Positions 27,250 through 39,300 of a DNA stretch of 64,000 nt are shown piece by piece (the stretch's first letter is position 1; each line of letters opens with the position of its first letter). This DNA is from Dermatophagoides farinae (taxonomy: Eukaryota; Arthropoda; Arachnida; Sarcoptiformes; Pyroglyphidae), in contig NC_134678.1 of assembly GCF_024713945.1 (NCBI RefSeq), positions 4,960,001 to 5,024,000 of the forward strand, written 5' to 3'. Both the position numbers and the translations under genes were made by a program. The notes under the pieces are model-generated. The model saw only the letters and a program-made list of their open reading frames with translations, did not search any database and was not told the DNA's origin.

Positions 27250-29951
27250 TTATCCTTCTATTTGAGAATGCGCATAAATATATAATTTGAATGAATGAAT
27301 CCAAAAGCCTGAATAACTGTCTGATTAAGATGAAAAAATTTTGAATTTTGCAAATCAAGAGTATAATCAGACAATAATAATCAAAATAAAAAAACAAAAC
27401 AAAAGAAAACAATTGACATGAATATAAAAAAAACTTTATTTTACATGTAATTATTAATGGCATTATAATAAAAGAAAAAAGATCAATTTTTGCGATATTG
27501 GTCAAATTTTTGATTTTAAAACCAATCATATTTTCAGTAAACATTCTTTGAGAAATAAATCTCTAATTTCCAAATATAAGGTGATCTGAGTTCTCCATCC
27601 ATGTCGTCGATTTGATAACTAGTGTTTATCTGTACATAATCGTCGAAGATCAACACAAATCACCAGAACAATTTATCTTTTACATTTAGATTATCGCATA
27701 CTTTATCGTTTGGCAAATTAATATTCTATAAATTCATTTTAAAGACCATTCCATGATAGTCAACAACTGACTTATGATATGTCTGTATTTGTGATACTTT
27801 TCTGATCCAGAGACCAGTTGATATTAATCAAGCCACAAAGTATGAAAATCAGTTATGAACCTTGAAATGACATTCCAATGGGTTAAATATACAACATACA
27901 CACACACAAACAAAAAAAAATTTAGATCACCTTCATAATAAACACGTTTTAGGTCGAAAAAAAATGGAATAGAAACCCAAAATTTCTGGACAGTCGAATC
28001 AGTTGAAAAAAACGAAAATTATTCAATTTAATTTAATGTAAATGGTAATTTGGAAACATTTTTTTTTTTTGACAAAGAATTGTCTATATCGCCATAAACA
28101 ATGAAAAAAAGTCTGAAATTTGTTAATGCGGATCAATTGTGTTGCATGCATTAAATATGAATATTAGAAAAAAAATTCCAACAATTTTTTTTGGTCAAAT
28201 AACAATGATGTGGATGAAATTAACCCGTTATTAAGCTTTTCAACAACAACAACAACAACAATAACAACAAACAGTCATGTTCGGACATAAGATGAATAAC
28301 AACAACAACAACAATATAACAATGTTTTCATGTTCAATTTAAATGTTTTTTTTTTGGCCACACGGTTTTTATTGTGTTGTCAGGCCATTTACAATCAATC
28401 ATCAAAACATTATGTGATCGGTCATATTTCATAAAAATATGAAAAAAAATTTGCTCATTTCATTTTCAATTTCATATGATGATGATAATGGATGATTGAA
28501 TGAATTGTCATAATAATTTTTTTTTTTTTTTTTAACATTGTTTCCAAATGTTTTTATCCGCACAATTATATTAATATACACACGGTATGCATGATGATTG
28601 TTGGATGTGAATTTATGAAATTTCTTATTTTTCAACTTTTTTTTCTAGGATTGTTTGTTGAAATTAAAAATGATGATGATGATTATGTGGCCAATCAGCA
28701 AATCTTTTCAACAACAAACATACAATAATTCACCCACACACATTTACACAGAACATTGAAGATATCGAAAGTAAAATCATCAATTTTGAATGGAAAACAA
28801 TATATAAAAAAAATTACCAGATTCGATGACAAGAAAATTATGGTCACGATTCAACCGATGATGATGATGATGATGATCAATCCAGATTTAACCGAGAAGG
28901 AAAAATACAAAAACAAATTATAATTACATCGATAACAATAATAGTGATCTTGATTTTGATTGATTTTTTTTGTGAAAGGGAAAAAGAAGGAAAATTTACT
29001 TCAAAAAAAAAATCAATCAACTCAATTCAATTTGAATGGAAATTGGAAGAAAAAAATTATACAAAAAAAAATTGAATCAATCGTTCATTGGCTTCCGTGT
29101 AACCAATACCCATAAATACATACAGACACACACACACAGTTGTATGATTTGACAGGAAAATCAAGATGAAAAAAACCGAAACCTATCAACTGCAACAGAA
29201 TAGAAAATTTACAATGTAAAAGGTCCATATATCCTAATCATTATTGTCATCATCATCATCATCATCATCATATATCATATTTCTAACATACAATCCGACA
29301 TTTGATATAAAGACAAATGTTATTATTGTTATCATCATTATCATCGAAATTGACATTACCATTATCAAACATGTATACCACACTAACACCAATTATCGGT
29401 AATTATTCTCTGTTATTGTTGTTGGTGCTTAGCAAAAAAAAAAAAATCAAATGTTATAAACACATGTCGTCATACACATACACATTTCGATTTCTTTCTC
29501 ACTCATGGATGGATGGATGGATGGATAGATGAATGAATTAAATGTAAAAATAACCGTAATAATGATCATAATCATAATAATCCAAATGGATGGATTATTT
29601 TGATCACGATAAAGCTTATTATATTCAGGTTATTTTCCAACATTATCTATTTTATATATTATCTCTATTGTTTTTTGGTGGTTGATCAACCGACCAACCA
29701 CCTGTCAAAGAAAACAAAAAAAAAATGAAAATATTTTAGAAACCAAAAGGAATTGCACTTATTATCGACAATATGGCAAAGTGTCTGTAATCTAAATGAT
29801 CGGATAATATCCGGAACAATATATTTGATAAAAAAAAGTTGGAAATAATGAAAGAAACAATAAACAAATTAATTATCTGATGATCTGATCTTTTGGGATG
29901 AAAAAAACCATGTAAAATGTCGATTCATAAAGATACTCAAATTATGTTTAC

Positions 29952-30046
29952 CCTTCGAAATGATGATGGTGAATAGAAGGATTATGTTGTTGTTGTTGAT
30001 GATGATTATTATTATGATGATCAGTTGAAAGATCTTTTGTGGTCAT
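29952..30046 (-). CDS. Possible distal first coding exon C of the FYVE-Ig gene
   Basis: The ATG at 30046 opens 31 codons plus two bases (GG), followed by GTAAAC. The peptide begins MTTKDLSTDHH, is rich in His, Asn and Gln, and has no hydrophobic segment. Its phase fits the exon ending at 21379, giving a 1650-residue form without a membrane anchor across an 8.6-kb intron. An acceptor at 29702-29703 is nearer, but in this phase it gives a stop after five codons. The exon could instead belong to another small gene or be chance. Confidence 0.35.
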
Positions 30047-33000
30047 TGTTCGTTGAATCATCATCATCTACTAAAACATCCATTCAAATCGAATAGATAT
30101 AGTATGTGCGCAAATAGTGTCAGTAGCCTGGTGATGATGATGATGATGATACGGGTAGTAAAATTTTTGCACTATAAAAATGATGATGATGATGGTTATA
30201 AATGAAGAATTTGACGATTATTATTTATAAATAATGGATATATGATTGTCGTTTTTTTTGTGTAAATCATTATTGAACAGAATAAAAATAATGGCAACAG
30301 GTTATCATCATGGTGGTCACCATTGTCATTTGTGATTCAAAATTATCATCATCATCAGCATTATCATAATCATCGTTTAGATTATAATTGACCATGATAA
30401 TGACGTTGACAATAGATGATGAAAATGATGGATCGTTGAATATATTCAAATCATTTTGCGGGTTTAAAAAAAAAATTTCATCACAAAAACAACAAATTCA
30501 TTTCATTTTTTTTTTGCAACAAATAAAGGAAAAAAACCAAAACAATTGAATATATTCGAGCGAAGAAATGTAGAAAAACTAGAAAAAACGCACTCGTCAT
30601 CCATATAATGTTGGCAGACGATGATAATAATTGTGATCTTGATCACACACATACACATAGTACAAAACAGATCAAGGACACAAAACAAATTTACAAAACA
30701 TCATCCACGACAGATTGTACTATTATGAATGAGAACAACAAACAAATGGAAACAAAAACATTCGTTGAAAAGACATTTGTCACTTGTTGTTGTTGGAACA
30801 CACTTGTTGGAAAACAAAACAAAAAACAGTCAAATTTGATTCAAAAAAACTGATGTTACAATACATATGAAAATGATAATCATGGATCATATATATTCGA
30901 ATGATCCTTAATTTTCCTCGTATCAAATTCGATAAATAAATACAATTTGAACATATGACATAGAATGAAATTGATTGTTTCAGATTAATGATAATGCTGC
31001 TGCTAGGCTATCACAAAATCAATCATCAATAAAATTGAGGATGTAATTTTCTGATTTTGATATAATCCATGTGATGATGATGATATATTTCGGCGATTAA
31101 TCGTTGACAGTGACAACATCAACCAAAATGATTTGATTTATCCGATTCCAAAATAAAATCAAATTTGAAATCCTTGTACAAAAAAAACAGACGAAATCAT
31201 TTTCTCTTTTTTTTCAAAAAAAAAATCAAGCATCGTCATTCAATTTTTGTGTTGTCGATTCATGTGATTGAATTTGATTCGATTTGATTTGATTTGATTC
31301 ATTCATATAATATATACATTCTAGTCGTACGACGACGAATGACATCCAAAAATAACCTAAAAAATAACAACGAAAAAAAAAGAGAAAAAAAAATCTTTTA
31401 TTATGGTATTTTTCACAATCAAATGTCAAAATAGTATACAAAACATAACAATGAAAAAAAAATGAATCAATGATATATTGCATCAGGATGTATTCAATTT
31501 TTCTTCGAAGTGTATGATTTTTTTTTAGTATTTGTTGGACACGCACGAATGTTTTGTTACAAACAATCTCATCATTATTGATTGACAAAAAAAAATCGAA
31601 TTCAAAAAGAATTAACGAAATTCGACAATAATCAACTAATATATTAAAAAGAGAAAACATAACCACAGCATTAAGATTCGAAACAATGGCAAAGAAAAAG
31701 AAAAATTCATAAAGAAATTATCTTTTTGAATGATAATTGCTATAATACAATAGTAATCGGGTTTGTTTTTGTCTCTCACTCACTCACTCACTCACTCACT
31801 TTGTCGATCATTATCGTAAACATAATTCACTTTTCAAAGGTGAAAGTATGTTATTCGTTTTGGTTGGAAGATTTCCGTTATATATTTTTTTTTGTCCATA
31901 ATGATCCATTCAATAATGTTGAGTGTTGTTGTGGTGATGATGGCGGTTTTGAAGATGAATGCCAATGAAATTCGTTTCTACAATTATCATCAATTTTGTC
32001 GTTGTTGTTGTTGTCGCTGTCATTATTGATGGTGAACGACTATGACAACGACAACTTTAGTGATGATGATGACTTACAAATAAGTAGTCATTTTTTTTTA
32101 TTACAAATCAACTTGTTTTGTCGATGACATTTTGCTATTCTCGTTCTTTTTTAGTTGTAGTTGTTGCTATTGTTGTTTAATTTTCTATATAACGACAGGT
32201 AATTATATATCTGTCATCATAATGATTTTTTTTTCTCGTTGATTACCAGAATCATGATTTAATGTCCAGAACATTGAATATTTTTCATTAGAGTATTGTA
32301 AAAAGAAATCATATGTGATTCGAAACAAAAATCACCTGGATACAACAGACACGCAAACAAAAAAAAAATTTTGTTTTTTTTCATTCACCACAGATGTTAT
32401 CGTTAATTTTTCTCTTTTCTGTAATCTGTATTATTTGATGCATCGAATCAAACTTTGCGTGCATTCGTTGTATGTGTATTGTACATCTAAATCTTCAAAT
32501 CAAATACAATGATTCAATAAAAAAAAAATATCTGTACACATACCATATGGTTATCATTTTTTATTATATGACCATTCTTAAAAAAATCAGATACACTAAC
32601 AATAAGGTTGACAAGAATGAAAATGATAAGATGAATGAACGAATTATAGATGATGATGATGATGATGATAATTGGTTACATTGTGTCCAAATCATAAAAA
32701 TAGACGTATGATGACAAACTTTCGATAATGGATTGTGATGGGAACATTTTTTTTTATATTTCATTTTTTCCAAAGAAATGAAATCTTTTATCAAAATAAT
32801 ATGAACACATTTGGATAGAACGAAACGAAAACAAAACAAAAAAACAAATGACAAATCTTCTGGATTCAAAAGATGTGATTTTTTTGTGCCGAATAAACGA
32901 TGATAACGATAATATGTCACATAGTAGAAAACAATGTTTGGTATGTATAAATCTCGAAACAAATCAAATTCCAAACATTTTATTTACCTGTTGCTCTGTT

Positions 33001-34966
33001 TTTGGTTGGTTAGATATTCTGGCTTCATTTTTGATATTATGATGATAATGGTGGATATTAAAACACAAATATATATTGACCCGACAACACGACGACAGCC
33101 GCCACATGTGTGTCTGTGGAATTTTTTCTTCGTTGTCGTAGCTGCCGTGATCGGTTTTTCGGTTTTTTCTGTTGTTGTTGTTGTTGTTGTTGGCAGCCTG
33201 TTACTATCCACTTGTATGTTGTATTTGTGTGCAGCCTCTTAAACAACAAAACAAAATCTACAATTTTCCACAATAAACACACAATGCCTGAAAAAATTTG
33301 CCCCTATGATGTTCAAAAAAAATTGTAGTGGTACAATTTTTTTTTTATTTTAACGATGACGACCGCCACCATCACCATGACAAACATCATACACACAGGT
33401 GAATATCCACAGTTTTCAAAATGAACAGGTAAGTTATCGAATGGATGAATGAATGAATGAAAACGTTAAACTGAATGATGATGAATTTCGAAGTCAGACC
33501 ATATTTCGTTACATGTGTTTGTGTGTGTGTGTACGAAATAAATAAATTCCCTTTATTATTATTTATATGGGTGGAGTTTTTTAGCAAGTTTTTTCTTTTC
33601 TTTCTTGAATAAAATACTGCCACTACTTGTTATTGTTGATCAAGAGGGGCATACCATGATGACCCGAGAAAACAAAAAATAAAAAAAAAATAGTAAAAAC
33701 GAGAAAAAACATTCGGTTGCCCGAATAATAATAATAATAATAATAACAACGGAACACAAGGTAATGATGATCAAGAGAAAAAAATGAAAAATGTCGACAA
33801 ACAAGTCTGGAAAGTCTCTCTCTATACATACAACATTACAAACACATAAACGTGAATTTTCAACACGAAAATTGAGATTTGAGAATAAATAACATAAGAA
33901 AAAGAAAAAAAAATTGTGTGTGTGTGTGTTGAACTTTGAATTATATACAACCGGGAACGATAAAAATGATGATGGTGAATTTACCATCCACATTCTCAGA
34001 ATATACATTAGTACAACATGTATTTGTGTTTTTGTGTGTGTGTGTGTGTAATATGTATTGTAAGTTTTATTCAAACCTAAAATGATTCCTATTTTGATGT
34101 GTAAATGTTATTATTTCCATTATCATTATATCATTGCATAATAATAATCATTCATTGTTGTTGTTGTCATTGAATTTGTCATCATTCCGATCATATCACT
34201 ATGACTGAGTTAGCTATGGTGGCAGTGGTGGTCAGTTTTCTGAGCTCAGCTTGAAAATTGCCCATTTTAAAATGCCTATCTTTTTTTTGTTTTGTTTTTT
34301 GTTTTATACCTTTGAAATAATAATCACCATAAAAATGGTTGACGAAATGATTACACTTTTTTGACATCTGCATACCAAATACAAGACGTCATATATGACA
34401 ACAAACGAAAAAAAAAGAAAAGAAAATGGTCATATTAAATGATGATTTTATTTTAATCCCACATAATAAGCTGTGTATAGTTCTTCGATTGGGATCCAAA
34501 TAGTTAGTATAGATAGTATTTGATCTGATAATCGATAAGATTTAGTATTAATAGTAATTATGCTTAAAACATCATAATGGATATTTCTAGTTAATTTAAT
34601 TTGATATGATGATGGAAAATTTAATCAACATTTTGTCATCAATCATTTGGCCATAGGATCATTTGAAATGAAAGAAAAATATTCGAATCCTTATAATTTG
34701 ATTGTTATCATTCGGATCGAATAACAATATAGGAAGTAAGGATTTTTTTTTTGCATTGACAATTGAAAACATGAGGCATTCAAATTTGAAAACCGTTTAT
34801 GAAACAAAATGAACATATAAAAAAAAATTTAAACAAATTTTTCGATTTTTTACAACACTAGATTGGCCCATTTGAATGAATTAACAAATAAAAATACTTC
34901 TATTCAAACGAAATAGATAGTACAGAAAGAATATGTTTTGCTAGACTCTGACAATGTTCAATTCGA
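30047..34966. other. Non-coding stretch between exon C and MBLAC1
   Basis: Only short low-complexity open frames are present. Repeats include a CACT tetranucleotide array at 31777-31800 and TTG and TG tracts near 33170-33195 and 33915-33930. No conserved exon, tRNA or other RNA gene was recognised. Confidence 0.6.
31777..31800. repeat. (CACT)6 tetranucleotide array
   Basis: Six tandem CACT units in otherwise non-coding DNA. Confidence 0.85.
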
Positions 34967-35590
34967 TTAACGATTTTTTTGTAAAAAATCTTGAACTTTA
35001 AACATTCCACCATGCCCTGGAACGATATAATCTGCGATTGATAGTATATAATCACGATTGTTTCGTTGTATGGGGGGATCCATTGATCCAGCGTCAATCC
35101 ACAATTGTTCATTTTGTAAATCGGCAGACGATTCAAATAAATCACCAACAATGGCCACTGTACCGAATCGCTCAACATTACGACAGATCACACTAACATC
35201 GTTATGCATATGGCCAGGTGTTGAAATCAGATCAACATTTTCGGTCAACTGTAGTGATCTCTGTCCGCGAAAAATATCGAATTCGAAATAATCACCAGAT
35301 GATCGTTGATCACCAACGATTTGTGCAGCTTGTGGAAAAAGATTTAGATTACCAATATGATCCGTATGTAGATGTGTACCAATAACCATGCTAACATCAG
35401 AGGTTGTCATTCGATTATCTTGTAAAAGTTTTAGCAAACGATCCCGGTCCCATGGACCTAATGTGTCGACAATAATATTCTGTCCATTATTCAAACGAAT
35501 CAATGTTGATGTACCATTAGCCAACATTGAATATGGTTTTGTATGCCAACGGCTATAACCATCTTGTAGTACAATCACCTGATTTGACAT
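34967..35590 (-). CDS. MBLAC1: MBLAC1-like metallo-beta-lactamase-fold hydrolase
   Basis: Single-exon gene of 207 residues, ATG at 35590 and TAA at 34967. The metal-binding pattern of the fold is complete: HLHTDH (His73, His75, Asp77, His78), TPGHMHND (His127), GDLF (Asp150) and PGHGG (His193). The short length, the VDTLGPWDRD strand and the compact C-terminus match MBLAC1 rather than glyoxalase II or lactamases; it is shorter than human MBLAC1 (266 residues), mainly at the N-terminus. Family knowledge: human MBLAC1 has been described as a nuclease for replication-dependent histone pre-mRNA, and the worm homologue SWIP-10 protects neurons. It is upstream-oriented in tandem with the ULK gene, whose stop lies about 790 bp away. 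A second minus frame at 34900-35178 is a shadow. Confidence 0.9.
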   Translation of the reverse strand: MSNQVIVLQDGYSRWHTKPYSMLANGTSTLIRLNNGQNIIVDTLGPWDRDRLLKLLQDNRMTTSDVSMVIGTHLHTDHIGNLNLFPQAAQIVGDQRSSGDYFEFDIFRGQRSLQLTENVDLISTPGHMHNDVSVICRNVERFGTVAIVGDLFESSADLQNEQLWIDAGSMDPPIQRNNRDYILSIADYIVPGHGGMFKVQDFLQKNR

Positions 35591-36375
35591 CGCCAGGCTT
35601 TAAAGTTGATGATGATGATTATCATCAAATCATAAATCATCAAAACTCAGTTCAACAAATGATATCTTGTGCAAAAGAAAAATACTCGCTAAAGTGCCAT
35701 CTATAGGCTAATAATGAGATTTTGAAAAAATTTTATTTCAAAATTTTTTTTTACAAGAGTGAATTTTTTTTATACACATTGAATTAATCACAAAAAAAAT
35801 CAAAATGAAAGAAAAAACAAACAAACAAAACGAAAGAAATCTCACTACAATGAAACAAATGTCATAAATGCAGAGATAAAAATCGATAGCCACCAAAAAA
35901 AAATATATGGATAATTTCAATCAATTCAATAATAAAGCCAAATGTATTTTGTCGTCGTCGTCGTCGTCGCATTGACCTTCATCATAGTCTTTTTCATGTC
36001 ATCATCTTAATGCTTAAAATACAGAAGAACAAATGTTTACATTCGGAATGTGTCATTTGTGATTCGATTCGTACATGGATGAAAAATCATTCAAACATAC
36101 ATGAATAGAAAAAAAAGAGAAATTTTTTTTTAGTTTTTTTTTGATGTTTTGAAACAAAAAAAAGAGACAAAGTATATATATATTTAGAATCCTAATAATT
36201 GTGTCATGTCGAAATTTTGTTTATTCATATGCTTATGAATGAGTATAAATGAGTAATAGTGAATTGGTGAATTGGAATATAAAAATGTAGTGGTAGATAG
36301 GAATATTCTAGCCAAGTAATAATGATGATGATGATAAAAGATGATGATGTTGATGGCTGTTGTGGAATAATAATG
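35591..36375. other. Intergenic stretch between MBLAC1 and ULK
   Basis: This contains the MBLAC1 promoter side and the ULK 3' side, plus a GTC trinucleotide array at about 35951-35970. No coding signal was seen. Confidence 0.7.
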
Positions 36376-39300
36376 TCATGGTGAATTATATGTCAAAATA
36401 TTATATCCAGATCCTTGATTCTGTAATAGATAATATAAACGTTTTTCTACTGCTTCACGATATCTATTCAATATATAACGATCATCATTATTATTGATCT
36501 GTTGACTTAGGCTATGTAACAGAATCTGTGCTGTTTGATAACGTTTGAAGCTCTGTAAAAATGGAAACAAAGAAAAGAAAATATGAGATTTATGGTTTTT
36601 TTTAAAATAATTGTTATACCTCTTCACGTGAACCAATCAATTCATCGACGGCACCTGATCGACACATTTTCAATGCATATTCGTAAATAATTTTATCGGC
36701 CGAAATGTTATCCAATGTTTTTAGCAATAATTTATTTTCATCACGTAAATTATTACAAAGATCCAAACATTTATGATATTTATCTTTCATGATTTTCAAC
36801 ACTAGAAAAAATAAATAAATTTTCATTATTAAACATTGTGACCAATATGATTAGAAAAGTGTTACCATTTCGGACATTATTCGATGTATAAAGACGTTTA
36901 TCGCTTATTTCTTTTTGTGACAATTTTAATGCCGATGATAAGAGTTGTAAACAACGAAAATATAGGACGAAACGTTCTTTGTTTTTCTGCTCTTCATCGG
37001 AGAGCTATATTCATGATGAAAAAATGAAATAGATTAAAATAAGTGTTCATTGAGTTATAAACAAAAATAAATAAATAATTTCTATTGCCGGCATACCTCG
37101 TTTGACGTAGTTGATTCAGATAACACAGCAATTGGATTGGATATATCATTGACTAATTCAAATATCGAATCAACCAATGCTAATACAAAGTTCAATTTAG
37201 CTAATGTTTCATTGTGATGTTTGTCAAGTAAAGTCTCTTCGGACAATACGGGTGGTTCGAAAGTGATTGGTGTGTCTTTAACATACGGGAACATACGTGA
37301 ACGAAACGAAGTTGACGATGGTGATGGCGGTGAATGCATCATTTGACTGGCGCTAGGGCAACATGGAAATAAATGTTGATGTGCACCTGTTGATGGATGA
37401 TGTGGATGATGGTTCAATGTATAATAAGGATGTACATTGGCAGATGATTGATAATGATGACGATGAACTAATTTATTATTATTATCTGGACCTTGTGGCT
37501 GTGGTTGAACGGCTGTTATACCGTAAAAATGTCCAGAACCGGCCGGACAATAGGTTTGTGGATGACCGTGATGATGATGATAATGTTGATGATAATGTGG
37601 ATAATTTTGTTGCTGTTGAATATTCAATGCACGCGTTGATCCATAATAATCTTTGGCTAACAATGATGATGATGAATGTTGAATAGTTTTCATTAGGTTA
37701 TCATTACTATTATCATTATTAACTGGCAAATGTGAACTAATTGATGGTTCCGTTTTACTATGACGAAGATTAGAATGTTGAGATAATTTTGGTGATGTAT
37801 TCTGCATTGTATATCGTTCGGGTGACCCATGGTAATATTGTTGATGGTGATGATGATGATTTACCATCGAACCATAATGATAGCCAGATAGATTTGAATA
37901 ATTTGATGTAGGACTAAATCAATAAATAAATCAATTAATTACCCATGAAAAAGTGAATTGTATTCAAATACATACTAATTAAAATATGGTGGTGAAATCG
38001 GTTGAGAAAATTGTTGTTGCTGTTGCTGATTCAGATGAGGTATACTGAGACGACGAGATCGGTGATAACTACTATTATTTCCAGTATTCATCTGCATAAA
38101 ACCCGATCCTGGTGATTGGGTAGGACTCGATCCAAGTGTAAAATTCACCGGTGGAGACATTTGACTAACATCAGTGGTTAATACATGTCGAGAAGATCCG
38201 CCACGAGAACTGGCACTTTCAACACTGGAGCCAATCGATGATGATGAATCATGTCGTTTGAGATTCACTGTATTTGGTGATGAACAGGTTTGTTTCTGTG
38301 TGTTTGATGATTGTCTACGCTGTTGATTATTATTATTATTGACAATATTTTGAGGTGGTGTTCGAGGTGGACTTTGACTAGTCATCGATGATTTAGCATT
38401 CCCACCGCTATTTCCGCCACTAGCCGATTCGGAATCACTTTCATGTATAACGCCAATAGAACTGGAATTTGAACCACTTGAACGTTGTATCTGTTCATAA
38501 GCGGCACGTTGTGTTGGTACTGGAACCGGTTCAGGCATTGCATATGAAACCAATGGTCTCAATGTTCGATTCAATATCCTTTGAGGAAGACTAGATTCTG
38601 CTGCCGTCGTTATGGTTCCAGTTACGGTGTTTGGAATTTGTTGCGGTACAATCGTTGCTACTACATCTTCATTTATCATGACAAAATCATCGACATCACT
38701 CGAATCACCGCTATTTGGTGATTGTCGATTTTTATTGTTATTTGGAATCTCTTTCTTTTCCGATTCGGTTATCATATTGTTCGATTTTAAATTTTTCATT
38801 TGGCTAGAACCAGCTGATACTTCTCTTTCTCCTCCTATTCCTTTGCTGCTAGCAGATTTGTTCTCTTCTTTTAAACGATTTACACGAGAATTTTGATGCT
38901 GTTTCATATAATTAGGTTTTATATTCTCTTGATTGGATTTTGAATTTTTATTATCACAATATGTCACCATTGGAGGCAGATTAGTATCTTCATTTAGAAA
39001 TGGATGACAAAAAAATTCTTCAAAATCCATACGATCTTTGGCATTTCGTCGTAGTAATCGAGTTAGAAGATCGGCTAATAGGGGTGAAGTGCTTTTGGGT
39101 ATCCTAATGGAATTTGAACAAGAACAATAAAAAAAATTGTTAATGACCAAATATATTGAAATTCAATATTATCATTATATGACATGTTGCATTAATATTT
39201 TGTCAACATGAATTGATAATAATCAATAATCTACGACTACATCCGATTGATTTGAAAAGAAATGAGGGGAGAGAGAAAAAAAATCATTTTGACAGATGGA

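Larger units (their letters stand above)
23150..29951. other. Non-coding stretch upstream of, or within, the FYVE-Ig gene
   Basis: If exon C is real, this is its first intron; otherwise it is intergenic. It contains the tandem duplication at 25592-27249, GAT repeats near 25087-25110, CAACAA tracts near 28243-28315 and CA tracts near 24314-24336. No exon with conserved protein was recognised. Confidence 0.6.

Noticed and set aside
26041-27544. Repeated minus-strand frames in both duplicate copies
   Set aside because: Similar frames occur only because the DNA is duplicated; the proteins differ by frameshifts and resemble nothing known.
29640-29701. Strong acceptor at 29702-29703 that could take exon C
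   Set aside because: In the phase of exon C it gives only a few codons before a stop, so splicing to the shared exon ending at 21379 is preferred; the site may be used in an untranslated leader.
32848-33282. Overlapping frames on both strands near a Thr/Gln repeat
   Set aside because: The best minus-strand frame starts at GTG, is repeat-driven and has no convincing splice partners.
34900-35178. Minus-strand frame inside MBLAC1
   Set aside because: It is a shadow in another frame of the metallo-beta-lactamase gene.
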